A DNA stretch of 64,000 nt from Actinomycetota bacterium (GTDB lineage: Bacteria > Actinomycetota > Thermoleophilia > Solirubrobacterales > 70-9). The translations under genes were made by a program, and so were the position numbers. Shown piece after piece: positions 32,071-41,410 of the stretch. Numbering within the stretch: position 1 is the stretch's first letter; every line of letters begins with the position of its first letter. The stretch lies in the NCBI GenBank assembly GCA_018268675.1, contig JAFDWB010000086.1:36463-100462 (forward strand), written 5' to 3'. The notes below the pieces were generated by a model, which was not told the DNA's origin, made no database searches, and saw only the letters and a program-made list of their open reading frames with translations.

Positions 32071-33459
32071 ATGACCAAGAAGACCTACGACGCGGTGGTT
32101 CTCGGTGCCGGCCCGGCCGGTGAGGTCGCCGCGGGCAGGCTCGCCGACGGCGGCTGGAAGGTGGCGATCGTCGAGCGCGACCTGATCGGCGGCGAATGCT
32201 CCTATTACGCCTGCATGCCCTCCAAGGCGCTGCTGCGCCCGGCCGGGGTGCTCGCCGAGGCGAAGCGGATCCCCGGCGTACCGGTCGCCGACGACGCGGC
32301 CCTCGATCCGGCGGCGGTGCTGGCGCGCCGCGACGTCGTGATCCACGACCAGGACGACTCGGGCCAGCTGCCCTGGCTCGAAGAACGCGGCATCGACCTC
32401 TACCGCGGCGCCGGGCACTTCGTCGGCGCCGGCCGGATCGCGGTCGGCGAGGACGAGCTGAGCGCGGCGCGGGCGGTGATCGTCGCCACCGGCTCGGGCG
32501 CGGCGATGCCGCCGATCGCGGGCCTCGACTCGGTCCGCACCTGGAACAACCGCGACGCGACGACGGCGAAGAAGGTGCCCGCGAGCATGGTCGTGCTCGG
32601 CGGCGGGCCGGTCGGGTCGGAGCTCTCCCAGGCCTGGGCCTCGCTCGGGACGAAGGTGACGCTGGTCGACCCGGGGGATCACCTGCTGGGACGGGAGGAG
32701 CCCTTCGCGGGCGAGGAAGTCGCGGCGGCGCTGAGCGGCCGCTTCGGCGTCGACGTGCGGCTCGGCACCGAGGTCGAGTCGGTGCGCGCGGGCGGCGCCG
32801 GCGTCGTCGCCGAGCTGCGCGACGGCGGCGCAGTCGAGGGCGAGGAGCTGCTCGTCGCCGTCGGGCGCAAGCCCCACACCGAGGACATCGGCCTCGAGGC
32901 GATCGGGGTCGAGGCCGACGAGCACGGGTTCCTCACCGTCGACGACCGGATGCGGGTCGGCGGCCGCGACGACCTGTTCGCGATCGGCGACGTCAACGGC
33001 CGCGCCCTCTTCACCCACATCGGCAAGTACCAGGCCTGGATCGTCGCCGAGAACCTGCTCGGGCGGGAGGTCGTCGCGCTCGCCGAAGGGATCGGCTCGC
33101 CCCGCGTCACCTTCACCGACCCCCAGGTCGCCTCCGCGGGCAAGACCCTTGCCGAGGCGGAGGCGGCGGGCATCGACGCGCACGCGGTCGAGGTCCCCAC
33201 CGACGGCGCGGCCGGCGCCAGCTTCCACGGCAAGGGGACGGGCGGCCGCTCCCGTCTCGTGATCGACCGGGCGACGGACACGATCGTCGGCGCCACCTTC
33301 ACCGGCTTCGAGACCGCCGACTTCCTCCAGGCGGCGACCGTGGCGATCGTCGCCGCCGTGCCGTTGGCACGCCTTCGCCACGTAATCGCCCCCTACCCCA
33401 CCCGCAGCGAGGTCTGGCTGAAGCTGTTGGAGAAGTGGGAAGCGGGCGACCGAGGCTAG
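32071..33459 (+). CDS. Pyridine nucleotide-disulfide oxidoreductase (class I, Lpd/MerA-like)
   Basis: The 462-residue flavoprotein has an FAD site (VVLGAGPAGEVAAGRLA), a redox-active CxxxxC pair (GGECSYYACMPSKAL, Cys43/Cys48), an NAD(P) site (VVLGGGPVGSELSQAWASLG) and the second FAD site (DDLFAIGDVNG). The C-terminal dimer domain has YPTRSE where lipoamide dehydrogenase has H-PT-SE, so the catalytic His is a Tyr and it is probably not lipoamide dehydrogenase. The partner substrate is unknown. It diverges from tmRNA and overlaps the next gene end by 4 bp. GGAGG precedes the ATG. Confidence 0.87.
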   Translation: MTKKTYDAVVLGAGPAGEVAAGRLADGGWKVAIVERDLIGGECSYYACMPSKALLRPAGVLAEAKRIPGVPVADDAALDPAAVLARRDVVIHDQDDSGQLPWLEERGIDLYRGAGHFVGAGRIAVGEDELSAARAVIVATGSGAAMPPIAGLDSVRTWNNRDATTAKKVPASMVVLGGGPVGSELSQAWASLGTKVTLVDPGDHLLGREEPFAGEEVAAALSGRFGVDVRLGTEVESVRAGGAGVVAELRDGGAVEGEELLVAVGRKPHTEDIGLEAIGVEADEHGFLTVDDRMRVGGRDDLFAIGDVNGRALFTHIGKYQAWIVAENLLGREVVALAEGIGSPRVTFTDPQVASAGKTLAEAEAAGIDAHAVEVPTDGAAGASFHGKGTGGRSRLVIDRATDTIVGATFTGFETADFLQAATVAIVAAVPLARLRHVIAPYPTRSEVWLKLLEKWEAGDRG

Positions 33460-35498
33460 ATCGTCGCCCGCGCCTTCAACGTGGCAAGGACGTCCTCGGG
33501 GAAGCCGGCGACCTGGTCCAGGTCGTCGACCGAGGTGAACCCGCCGAGCCGCTCGCGGTGCGCGAGGAGCCGGGTCGCCTGGGTCACCGAGAGGTTCTCG
33601 GCCCGCAGCTGCTCGAAGGTCACCGAGTTGAGGTTGATCGCGGCGCCAGGGGCGGGCGCCTCGGGAGGCGCCGCGGGCGGGGCCGGAGGCTCCGGCGGCG
33701 GCGCGGGGACCGCGGACGCAGGGGCAAACGGCGCGGGCTCCGGTGGCGCTGGCTCCGCGGCAAACGGCGGGGCGGGCGGTGACGACTCAGCAGGAGGCGG
33801 AGCAACGGGAGCCGGCGGTGCCGGGGCCGCGGCGGGCGGCGCGGTGGCGGGGGCGCCGATCGCGCGGATCACCTCTTCTTCGGCCTCGCGGGCGCGGCGC
33901 TCGGCCTCCTCGGCGCGTTTCTCGGCCTCGGCGACGCTGCGCTGCATCTCCTCGAGGCGCCGCTGCTGGGCTTCTTCCTCGACCCGGTAGGCCTCGAGGC
34001 GTTTGGCCGCGGCGGCGCGCTCTTCGGCGGCTTTGGTGCGCTCCTCGATCTCCTGCAGGCGGCGTTCGGCTTCGGCCAGCGAGCGCTCGCGGGTTTCGCG
34101 GCCCTCCTGCAGACGTTCCTCGGCGAAGCTGAGATCGCCGGCCGGGGTCGCGGGCGCCGGGGGCTCCGGCTCTGGCTCCGGGGCGGGCTCGGGCGGCGGC
34201 GCCGGGCTCGGCTCGGCGGCGGGCGGCTCGGCGAGCGCGTCCGCCGGCGGCGGCGCGGCGTCGCCCTGGAGGCGCTCGGCCTCCTGGATCCGGCGATCCG
34301 CCTCGGCCCTGATCCGCTGCTCCTCGATGCGCACCTCGGCGACTTTGTCCCGGACACGCTGGGCGGCGGCAGCGGCCTCGGCGTCGCTCACGGGCGCCCC
34401 GTAGGCCCCGGGGACGGACTCCACCGAGGTCGGCGGCTCGACGGCGGGCGGCTCAGCCACGGGCGGCGGGATCGCCGGCGGCTCGGGCATGGCCGGCTCG
34501 GGGGCCGACGGCGGGGCGACCGCCCGTTCGACGAGACCGGGCGGCTCGGGGGCGTCGGCGGGCGCGAGCCCCGACGCGCCGCCGGTCGCCGCGATCGCAC
34601 TCAGGTCCTGCACCGGCGGCGGTGGCTCCCGCAGGGGATCGTGCGGTGGCACCGGGCCCGCGGCGTCGACGCCCGTAGCGGTCGGGCTCGATGCGCCCGG
34701 CGGCGGCGCCCCGACGTTGGTCGGAGATCCCTCGCCGCCCGACCCCAGGTCCGCTCCCGGAGCGGCGTCCTCGGCCGCCTTCTCCCGCGCTTCCTGGACG
34801 GCGCGCTCGTTGGCGGCGCGGGCGGCGGCGAGGCGCTGCTCGGCTTCCGCCTGTTCCTTGCGCTTCTTGCCGCCGAGCTTGATCCCGAACAGCGACATCT
34901 CGAAGAAGCCCTTCTTCTGCGGCTCGCCCCTGCCGGACGTGGCCACGGCGGCAGCTGCCCCGGCCGCGGCGACCCCACCGGTGACGGCCGCGGCCTCACC
35001 GACCGGCGGGCCCCCGGGGGCCGGCGGGGGCTGGACCGCGGGGGAAGTGGGCGGTGCCTGACCTTGGCCCTTGCCGCGCTTGTCGGCCCGTTCGGCCTTG
35101 CGCTTCTCGACCGCTTCGCGACGCTCCTGGCGCACGCGTTCGCGCTCCGCCCGCTGTTCGTTGCGCTGACGGTCGCGCTTCTCCTTGCGCGTCTCGTTCG
35201 CGGGCGGCGGCGTCGCGCCTGCCCCCCCGGGGGATCCACCCCCGGCTGCCGTCGGCGGCGCCCCGGCGACGGGCGGCGCACCGGGCGGCGCTCCCACGCC
35301 CGGAGCGGCCGCGGCAGCCTCCGCGCCCGCCCCCGGCGCGCCGGCGCCGTCCGCGGGCTTCGCCGCTTCTTCGGCTTCTTTGTTGCGGCGGTTGGTCACC
35401 ATGACCACCAGCAGGAGCAGCAGGATCGCGGCGGCGAGAGCGGCGATGAACCACCCCGTGTGTTCGGAGATCGAGTTGCTGAGGCTGGCCGCGACCAC
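33456..35498 (-). CDS. Membrane-anchored proline/glutamate-rich protein with C-terminal helix-hairpin-helix
   Basis: The 680-residue protein has one N-terminal membrane helix (about residues 16-34), then a basic stretch and long low-complexity Pro/Ala/Gly segments. Glu/Arg-rich coiled coils follow (for example AEAERRLQEIEERTKAAEERAAAAKRLEAYR). It ends in ~60 residues that form a ComEA-like helix-hairpin-helix: INLNSVTFEQLRAENLSVTQATRLLAHRERLGGFTSVDDLDQVAGF. The orientation is likely N-out with a cytoplasmic tail, or the reverse; the basic residues after the helix favour a cytoplasmic tail. It follows smpB by 70 bp. Possible nucleoid- or DNA-membrane tether. Confidence 0.65.
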   Translation of the reverse strand: MVAASLSNSISEHTGWFIAALAAAILLLLLVVMVTNRRNKEAEEAAKPADGAGAPGAGAEAAAAAPGVGAPPGAPPVAGAPPTAAGGGSPGGAGATPPPANETRKEKRDRQRNEQRAERERVRQERREAVEKRKAERADKRGKGQGQAPPTSPAVQPPPAPGGPPVGEAAAVTGGVAAAGAAAAVATSGRGEPQKKGFFEMSLFGIKLGGKKRKEQAEAEQRLAAARAANERAVQEAREKAAEDAAPGADLGSGGEGSPTNVGAPPPGASSPTATGVDAAGPVPPHDPLREPPPPVQDLSAIAATGGASGLAPADAPEPPGLVERAVAPPSAPEPAMPEPPAIPPPVAEPPAVEPPTSVESVPGAYGAPVSDAEAAAAAQRVRDKVAEVRIEEQRIRAEADRRIQEAERLQGDAAPPPADALAEPPAAEPSPAPPPEPAPEPEPEPPAPATPAGDLSFAEERLQEGRETRERSLAEAERRLQEIEERTKAAEERAAAAKRLEAYRVEEEAQQRRLEEMQRSVAEAEKRAEEAERRAREAEEEVIRAIGAPATAPPAAAPAPPAPVAPPPAESSPPAPPFAAEPAPPEPAPFAPASAVPAPPPEPPAPPAAPPEAPAPGAAINLNSVTFEQLRAENLSVTQATRLLAHRERLGGFTSVDDLDQVAGFPEDVLATLKARATI

Positions 35499-35568
35499 TG
35501 CCCCATCCTTACAAAGGATCGGGCGGCGTCAACCGTTCGGCCAGTTCCCTGGTCCGCGCTTTTCAAGC

Positions 35569-36051
35569 TCACCTCATCCTCCCCTTGAAATCGCGTTCGA
35601 CTTCGCGGCGGACATCGCGGTCGGCGATCTCCCGGCGCCGGTCGCGCCCCTCCTTGCCGCGCGCCAAGGCGAGCTCGACCTTCGCCCGCGGCCCCTTGAA
35701 GTAGATCCTCACCGGTACAAGAGTGAGGCCTTTCTCGGCGGTTTTTCCGACCAGGCGCTCGATCTCGTCGCGATGCAGCAGCAATTTGCGCGGCCGGTCG
35801 GGCTGATGGGCGTCCACCGTCGCGAATTCGTAGGGCGGAATGTGGAGTTTCCGCAGCCAGACCTCGCCGTCGTCGACCACCGCGTAGGAGTCGGTCATCT
35901 GCGCCTGCCCGCCGCGCAGCGCCTTCACCTCGGAGCCGGTGAGGACGATCCCCGCCTCCATCGTTTCGACGAACTCGAATTTGTGCCGCGCCCGTCGGTT
36001 GGTGACGACGTCGCCCGACGCCGGGGCGCGCTTCTTCCCCTTCTTCGCCAT
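35569..36051 (-). CDS. smpB: SmpB, tmRNA-binding protein
   Basis: The 160-residue protein has the SmpB barrel: VVTNRRARHKFEFVETMEAGIVLTGSEVKALRGGQAQMTDSYAVVDDGEVWLRKLHIPPYEF, then RPRKLLLHRDEIERL and the basic tail (ALARGKEGRDRRREIADRDVRREVERDFKG) that mimics a codon in the ribosome. It delivers tmRNA to stalled ribosomes. Its ATG (36051) overlaps the rnr stop by one base (TGATG). tmRNA is encoded 3.5 kb downstream on the same strand. Confidence 0.97.
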   Translation of the reverse strand: MAKKGKKRAPASGDVVTNRRARHKFEFVETMEAGIVLTGSEVKALRGGQAQMTDSYAVVDDGEVWLRKLHIPPYEFATVDAHQPDRPRKLLLHRDEIERLVGKTAEKGLTLVPVRIYFKGPRAKVELALARGKEGRDRRREIADRDVRREVERDFKGRMR

Positions 36052-37706
36052 CAGCGCCTCCCGCCGCCGCCGGTCAACTCCAGGTCGACCCGACCGCGCC
36101 CCCCGTCCACGCCCGTGACCCGCACCCGCACCGGATCGCCGAGCCGCAGCGCCGTCGCCCCCTCGCCGCTGCCGATCAGCGAGACCTCGGCGCGGTCGAG
36201 CTCGTAGCGCCCGCCGGGCAGGGTTCGCGCCGGCAGCATCCCCTCGTACACGTCGCCGAGCTCGCCGCCGAAGGCGACGAACGCCCCCGCCCGGATCACC
36301 CCCGACACCTCGCCCGCGAATTCGGCGTCGAGGCCACGCTCCCCGAGCTCCCGTTCCAGCAGGTAGGCGGCGCAGACGTCGTCGGCATCGCGCTCGATCC
36401 TCGCCGACTCGCGCTCCTGGGCGCTGCTGTAGGCGGCGACCTCGCGCGCCTCGGCGAGCGTCGGCGCCTCCTCCCCCTCCCCCAGCGCCGCCAGCAGCGC
36501 CCGGTGCACGAGCAGGTCCGGGTAGCGTCGGATCGGCGAGGTGAAATGCGTGTAGGCGTCCGAACCGAGACCGGCGTGGCCGGAGTTCACCTCGCTGTAG
36601 GCGGCCTGTTTGAGCGAGCGCAGCACAAGGGAGGTATATGCGTCCTGGCCGTGCCCGCGCCGCGCGGCCTCCCGCCGCGCCAGCCGGCTCGCCGCCGCCG
36701 CCATCTCGCCCGCCGAGCGCGGCGAGAGCCCCTGGCCCAGCGGTGGCGTCGGCAGGTCGAGCGCCGCCAGCTGCTCCAGCAGCCGTTCGACCCGCGGCGG
36801 GTCGGGCTGCGCGTGGACCCGGTAGACGGCCGGAACGCGGCGCTCGACCAGGAACTCCGCGACCCGCTCGTTGGTCAGGATCATCAGCCGCTCGATCAGC
36901 CGGTGCGCCTCGGTCTGCGGCACGCGGTGGGCGGCGAGGACGTTGCCCTCGGCGTCGAACTCGAACTCCGGCTCGGCCGATTCGACGTCGAGGCTGGTGT
37001 CGCCGCGGTGCTCGCCCAGCCCGGCGGCGGCGTCGCGCGCCGCGGCCAGCGGTTCGGCGACCGCCGCGGGCGGCTCCTCGCGGCCGTCGAAGACCCGATC
37101 CAGCTGGTCGTAGTCGAGCCGCGCGTCGGAGCGGATGCGGCTGCGGTAGAAGCGCGTGCGGGTCGGCCGCGCCGCCGCGTCGAGCTCGATCTCGGCGGTG
37201 ACCGCGAGCCGCTCGACCCCGGGCGAGAGGCTGCACGCCCCGCTCGAGAGAGCGTGCGGGAGCATCGGCTCGACCGCCCCCGGCACGTAGGTCGAGTTGG
37301 CGCGCCGCAGCGCCTCCAGGTCGATGGGCGAGCCCGGCCGCACGTGGGCGGCGACGTCGGCGATGTGGACCCAGATCCGCCAGGCCTCGCCCTCGCGCTG
37401 GGCCGAGACCGCGTCGTCGAAGTCGCGCGCCGTCGCCGGGTCGACGGTGAAGGTGGCGAGCGCGGTCAGGTCGCGGCGCGGCGCCGAGGACGCCTCGGCC
37501 TCCGCCGCCGCCCGCGCCGCATCCTCCTCGACCAGGCCGGTGAAGCCGCGGAACCCGAGCCGCTCGGCGAGCAGGTCGGCGACCGCATCCCGCGCGCTTT
37601 TCGGCTCCTCCCGGCGCGAGAGCGTCCCCGGGCGCGCGCCGGCGCCCCGCTCCCGACGCCCCCGCCGCGGCCCCGCCTCCCGCCGCCGGCCTCGCCCCGG
37701 GGTCAC
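36051..37706 (-). CDS. rnr: RNase R-like RNB-domain exoribonuclease, short form
   Basis: The 551-residue protein has the RNB catalytic domain: DPATARDFDDAVSAQ (metal-binding aspartates), HIADVAAHVRPGSPID, NSTYVPGAVEPMLPHALS, HFTSPIRRYPDLLVHRAL; and a C-terminal S1-like domain (GAFVAFGGELGDVYEGMLPA). It degrades structured RNA 3' to 5'. The two N-terminal cold-shock domains of classic RNase R are missing; only ~60 basic residues precede RNB. GTG start 37706 overlaps the ctpA stop (GTGA). Its location next to smpB fits disposal of non-stop mRNA. Confidence 0.9.
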   Translation of the reverse strand: MTPGRGRRREAGPRRGRRERGAGARPGTLSRREEPKSARDAVADLLAERLGFRGFTGLVEEDAARAAAEAEASSAPRRDLTALATFTVDPATARDFDDAVSAQREGEAWRIWVHIADVAAHVRPGSPIDLEALRRANSTYVPGAVEPMLPHALSSGACSLSPGVERLAVTAEIELDAAARPTRTRFYRSRIRSDARLDYDQLDRVFDGREEPPAAVAEPLAAARDAAAGLGEHRGDTSLDVESAEPEFEFDAEGNVLAAHRVPQTEAHRLIERLMILTNERVAEFLVERRVPAVYRVHAQPDPPRVERLLEQLAALDLPTPPLGQGLSPRSAGEMAAAASRLARREAARRGHGQDAYTSLVLRSLKQAAYSEVNSGHAGLGSDAYTHFTSPIRRYPDLLVHRALLAALGEGEEAPTLAEAREVAAYSSAQERESARIERDADDVCAAYLLERELGERGLDAEFAGEVSGVIRAGAFVAFGGELGDVYEGMLPARTLPGGRYELDRAEVSLIGSGEGATALRLGDPVRVRVTGVDGGRGRVDLELTGGGGRR

Positions 37707-38893
37707 CGGGTGACCTTGGCGGCGGCCGTTTCCAGCGCCTTCTGCCGCGCCTCGTCGACGGCCGTCTTGGGGTTGTCGACGACCCTCACTTCGGGGTGGA
37801 TGCCGCCCGTGCGGGCGAGGTTTTCGCCGTCCGGCGTGAAGTATTCGCCGACCGTCAGCTTCAGCGCGCCGCCGTTGGCCAACGCGTGCTCTTCCTGGAA
37901 GACGCCCTTGCCGTAGGACCGGGTGCCGACCACGGTCGCGTGCGCGTCGTCCTGCAGCGCCGCGGTCATGATCTCGGCGGCGCTCGCGGTGCCGCGGTTG
38001 ATCAGCACGTCGAAGGGCACGTCGACGATCTTCCCCGGCCCCGTCTTCTTGACCGTGTTGCCCTTGGTGCGCGATTTCGTCGTCACCACGACTTCGCCTT
38101 CGGGCAGGAACAGCGAGGCGCTCGAGACCGCCTCTTCGAGCAGCCCGCCGGGGTTTTCCCGCAGGTCGAGGACCAGCGCTTCCGCCCCTTCCTTCTGCAC
38201 CTTCTCGATCCCGTGCGCGAGCTGTTTGCTCGCTTCGGAGCTGAACGAGAGCAGCCGCACGTAGCCGATCTTCCTGCCGTCGACAGGGAACACCTGACTG
38301 GAGACGTTCGGCAGCACGACCACCGCCCGGGTCAGCGTCTTTTCCGTCGTCTTCTTCGTCTTCGGGTCTTCGACCCCGAGCGTCACCTGGGTGCCTTCCG
38401 GCCCCTTGATCTTGTCCGTCGCCGCGGTCGATTCGAGCCCGGCGATCGATTCGCCTTCGACCGAGACGATCCGGTCGCCAGCCTTGATCCCGCCCATTTC
38501 GGCAGGCGAGCCCCGGAAGACCTTGACCACCTGGAGGCCCTGCTTCACTTCGACCACGCTCAGCCCGACGCCGGAGAAGTGCCCTTCGATCTGCTGGTTG
38601 AACCCTTCCAGGCTTTCCGGCGAGAAGTAGTCGCTGAAGCGGTCTTTGTGGCGTCGGCGCAGCTCCCGGACCATCCCCTGCAGGGAGGCGTTGCCGAGCT
38701 CGGTGTTGCCGACCTCGCGGAAGTAGTTGTCCTTGATGATTTCGGAGGCTTCCGCGACCAGGCTGGTCGGTTCTTCGGTGAACGCTTCGCGGGCGAGGGT
38801 CGGCAGCTTCGACGGGTGCCCGCCGAGGTAGATGCCGATCAGGAGGAAAGCGACCAGGGCGACGCCGAAGGCGATCGCTCCGCGCAGCCTCAC
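37703..38893 (-). CDS. ctpA: S41-family C-terminal processing protease
   Basis: The 396-residue protein has a signal anchor (residues 4-24), a PDZ domain (GVGLSVVEVKQGLQVVKVFRGSPAEMGGIKAGDRIVSV) and the S41 domain with catalytic Ser in NRGTASAAEIMTAALQD and Lys in GTRSYGKGVFQ. It degrades or trims extracytoplasmic proteins. It lies 7 bp after ftsX, so it may be tied to cell-wall hydrolase control. Glutamates are mostly GAA, in contrast to cytosolic neighbours. Confidence 0.94.
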   Translation of the reverse strand: MRLRGAIAFGVALVAFLLIGIYLGGHPSKLPTLAREAFTEEPTSLVAEASEIIKDNYFREVGNTELGNASLQGMVRELRRRHKDRFSDYFSPESLEGFNQQIEGHFSGVGLSVVEVKQGLQVVKVFRGSPAEMGGIKAGDRIVSVEGESIAGLESTAATDKIKGPEGTQVTLGVEDPKTKKTTEKTLTRAVVVLPNVSSQVFPVDGRKIGYVRLLSFSSEASKQLAHGIEKVQKEGAEALVLDLRENPGGLLEEAVSSASLFLPEGEVVVTTKSRTKGNTVKKTGPGKIVDVPFDVLINRGTASAAEIMTAALQDDAHATVVGTRSYGKGVFQEEHALANGGALKLTVGEYFTPDGENLARTGGIHPEVRVVDNPKTAVDEARQKALETAAAKVTR

Positions 38894-38900
38894 GCGGCCC

Positions 38901-39812
38901 TCAGACCCGCAGGAAGCGACGCAGCGTGACGCCCGAGCCGATCGTCGAGACCAGGATCGCGGCGCCGAAGAGGATCGCGACCAGGACCGGGAAGGAGATC
39001 GTGCTGTTGTGCTGGGCGAGGGCGAAGGAGTCGCCGTTGTTGCTCAGCGGGTCGACGATCGTGATCTTGCCGATCCACAGGATCAGTATGGCGATCAGGC
39101 CCCCGGTGAACCCCACCACGACGCCCTCGATCATGAACGGCCAGCGGATGAACCAACGGGTCGCGCCGACCAGCCGCATCACCTCGACCTCGCGGCGCCG
39201 GGTGAAGATCGAGAGGCGGATCGTGTTGCCGATCAGCATCAGCGAGGCGACCACGAGCAGCGCCATGATCACGGTGAGCACGATCTTCAGCGCGCTCGTC
39301 ACCTTGGCGATCTGCTGGGTCGACTGCTGGCGGCTGAATGGGTTGGAGATCGCCGGGCTGATCGGGTTCGGCTTGCCGCCCGACGTCGTCCCCATCACTT
39401 CCTTTTCGATCCGCGGGAGTTCGGAGGCGTTGCTCGCCTTGACTTCGAAGCTCGCCGGGAGCGGGTTCGTGTGCAGCTCTTCGACGATCGATTTGTCCTG
39501 CAGTTCGCTCTTCAGCGTGGCGAGCGCTTCCTGCTTGGAGATGAAGACGACCGAGGAGACCCCCGGGACCGCTTCCAGCTTTTCTTTCGTCTGCGCGATT
39601 TCGGCGTTGCTCGAGTCGTCGTAGAGGGCGAAGTGGATGTTCAGCTCGCTCCGCACTTCGTCGGACTTCGCCTGCGCCGTCTGGAAGACCGGGATCAGCA
39701 CCCCGAGCAGGACCACGGTGACGACCGTGGTGATCACCGCGGCCAGGGTCGGCGCCCCGTTGCGGCGGAGGGCCCGGAACGCCTCCGAGAAGAAGAAGGG
39801 TATGCGCGACAT
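38901..39812 (-). CDS. ftsX: FtsX, cell-division ABC transporter permease
   Basis: The 303-residue protein has the FtsX layout: short cytoplasmic start, one helix (about residues 22-44), an extracellular domain of about 125 residues (NIHFALYDDSSNAEIAQTKEKLEAVPG and on) and three C-terminal helices containing RRREVEVMRLVGATRWFIRWPFMIEG. FtsEX relays division signals to peptidoglycan hydrolases outside the membrane. The start overlaps the ftsE stop by one base (TGATG). Confidence 0.95.
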   Translation of the reverse strand: MSRIPFFFSEAFRALRRNGAPTLAAVITTVVTVVLLGVLIPVFQTAQAKSDEVRSELNIHFALYDDSSNAEIAQTKEKLEAVPGVSSVVFISKQEALATLKSELQDKSIVEELHTNPLPASFEVKASNASELPRIEKEVMGTTSGGKPNPISPAISNPFSRQQSTQQIAKVTSALKIVLTVIMALLVVASLMLIGNTIRLSIFTRRREVEVMRLVGATRWFIRWPFMIEGVVVGFTGGLIAILILWIGKITIVDPLSNNGDSFALAQHNSTISFPVLVAILFGAAILVSTIGSGVTLRRFLRV

Positions 39813-40654
39813 CAGTGGGCGAGCGAGTGGCCGTTGGTCTTGCGCTCGCCGTTGGGGCCGATGCCCATCTCGGCTGCCATCCGCATGCCGAACTCGGTGG
39901 TCGACTCCTCGGTGTAGCCGCCGGAGACCTCGTCGCGGACGACGCGGCCCTCGTAGAGCTCGACCACGCGGCGCCGCATGTTGTCGACCATCTCGCGGTC
40001 GTGGGTGACGACAAGGACGGTCGTGCCGGTCTTGTTGATCCGGTAGAGCAGCTGCATGATCCCGATCGAGGTGACCGGGTCGAGGTTCCCCGAGGGCTCG
40101 TCGGCCAGCATGAGCGGCGGGTGGTTGACGAAGGCGCGGGCCACCGCGACGCGCTGCTGCTCACCGCCGGAGAGCTGGTCGGGGTAGTTGTGGAGCTTGG
40201 TCGAGAGACCGACCAGGCGCAGCGTCGCCGGCACCTGCTCGCGGATTTCGGCGCGGCTCGCACCGATCACCTGGAGCGCGTAGGCGACGTTGTCGTAGAC
40301 GGTCCGGTTGGGCAGCAGCTTGAAGTCCTGGAAGACGGTGCCGATGTTGCGCCGCAGCCGCGGGACCTTCTTGTCCGGCATGTGGCCGATGTCGCGGCCG
40401 GCGATCCGGACCGAGCCTTCGGTCGGGTCGAGCTCGCGGATCAGCGTCTTGATCAGCGTCGACTTGCCGCAGCCGGTCGGGCCGACCAGGAAGACGAACT
40501 CGCCGCGCCCGATCGAGAGCGAGACGCGGTCGAGCGCCATGTGCCCGCCCGGATAGACCTTGGTCACGTCTTCCAGCTCGATGATCGGGGCGCGCCGGCC
40601 GCGCGAGCGCACGGGCTCGGGGGCGCTGTTCTTGTTGCGTCGGAGTCTCGCCAT
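39812..40654 (-). CDS. ftsE: FtsE, cell-division ABC transporter ATPase
   Basis: The 280-residue ATPase has Walker A ([14 protein letters not shown]), the FtsE-like EPTEGSV-type region ([18 protein letters not shown]), signature [16 protein letters not shown] and Walker [15 protein letters not shown] ~25-residue basic N-terminal extension and a ~40-residue C-terminal tail go beyond the normal ~230 residues. It drives FtsX. It heads the six-gene unit ftsE-ftsX-ctpA-rnr-smpB-HhH, with every junction overlapping or within 70 bp. A small hairpin (GACTCC-TGC-GGAGTC, 40686-40700) lies in its leader. Confidence 0.95.
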   Translation of the reverse strand: MARLRRNKNSAPEPVRSRGRRAPIIELEDVTKVYPGGHMALDRVSLSIGRGEFVFLVGPTGCGKSTLIKTLIRELDPTEGSVRIAGRDIGHMPDKKVPRLRRNIGTVFQDFKLLPNRTVYDNVAYALQVIGASRAEIREQVPATLRLVGLSTKLHNYPDQLSGGEQQRVAVARAFVNHPPLMLADEPSGNLDPVTSIGIMQLLYRINKTGTTVLVVTHDREMVDNMRRRVVELYEGRVVRDEVSGGYTEESTTEFGMRMAAEMGIGPNGERKTNGHSLAH

Positions 40655-40814
40655 GGGTGAGGGGTGCCTTCTGCGAGAACAAGATGACTCCTGCGGAGTC
40701 TCGGTGGCGAAACTTTGCGCCCAGAAATTCGCCGTTTCGCTCTGCGATTGACCCGCTAGAGCGCACTTTTTAGATTCGCGTGAGGAAAGTCGGGCGACGC
40801 CGCTCGCGGGCGGC

Positions 40815-41177
40815 TCAGACGGCGACGAGGTCGGGGCGGGCGCCGAGCGCCGCCTCCGGGTCGACCAACACGACCACGTCGTCGATCTCCCGCGAGTGCA
40901 TCACGTCGCCGGCCGCGGCGGCGAAATCGGCCTCGCCGACGATCGTCTCGATCACCTCGAGACCGGCCTCGCGGAGGGCCTCCGACCCGCGCTCGGCCCG
41001 CTCCACGGCGTCAGCCCAGTCGGTGGGGGAATCCGGCCCGTGAAGGGACGTCGCCGGGAACAGGAGGGTGAACCCGGTGTCCTCGGCGCGCGGCCGCAGA
41101 GCGTCGACCATGATCGGCGGCTCCGCCTCCCGTCCCACGATCACCAGCACGTTGCGCTTGTTCGTCATCTCCTGCAC
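40815..41177 (-). CDS. Small alpha/beta protein, USP-like pattern, unknown
   Basis: The 120-residue protein begins NKRNVLVIVGREAEPPIMVDALRPRAEDTGFTLLFPAT and ends with MHSREIDDVVVLVDPEAALG, an alternating beta/alpha pattern seen in USP-like or other Rossmann-type proteins, but no motif is decisive. GTG at 41177 is preferred as start because AAAAGGAGG lies 6 bp upstream; an ATG at 41168 is possible. A 7-bp hairpin (CTGGGCG-TAAA-CGCCCAG, 41220-41237) lies in the leader. Confidence 0.6.
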   Translation of the reverse strand: MQEMTNKRNVLVIVGREAEPPIMVDALRPRAEDTGFTLLFPATSLHGPDSPTDWADAVERAERGSEALREAGLEVIETIVGEADFAAAAGDVMHSREIDDVVVLVDPEAALGARPDLVAV

Positions 41178-41410
41178 CTCTGGCCTCCTTTTCGTCATCT
41201 GGCGGCCCCAGCCTCCAGCCTGGGCGTAAACGCCCAGCCAAGGCATCCTGAGAGTTACCTAAGGAAAAGCGGGGAGGACGACGGGGCGCGGGAAGAGATG
41301 GGCCGGGACGGTGCGAGGGGAGGAAGGGTCGCGAGGGCGCGACGGGAGAGACACGGGAGCGCCACGGGACCGTCACCGAAGTGGGACCTCGTGACGAAGA
41401 CGTCGGGAAC

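Noticed and set aside
41220..41237. Leader hairpin as a riboswitch
   Set aside because: A single 7-bp hairpin without any known ligand-binding core. Listed only as a leader feature of the gene at 40815.
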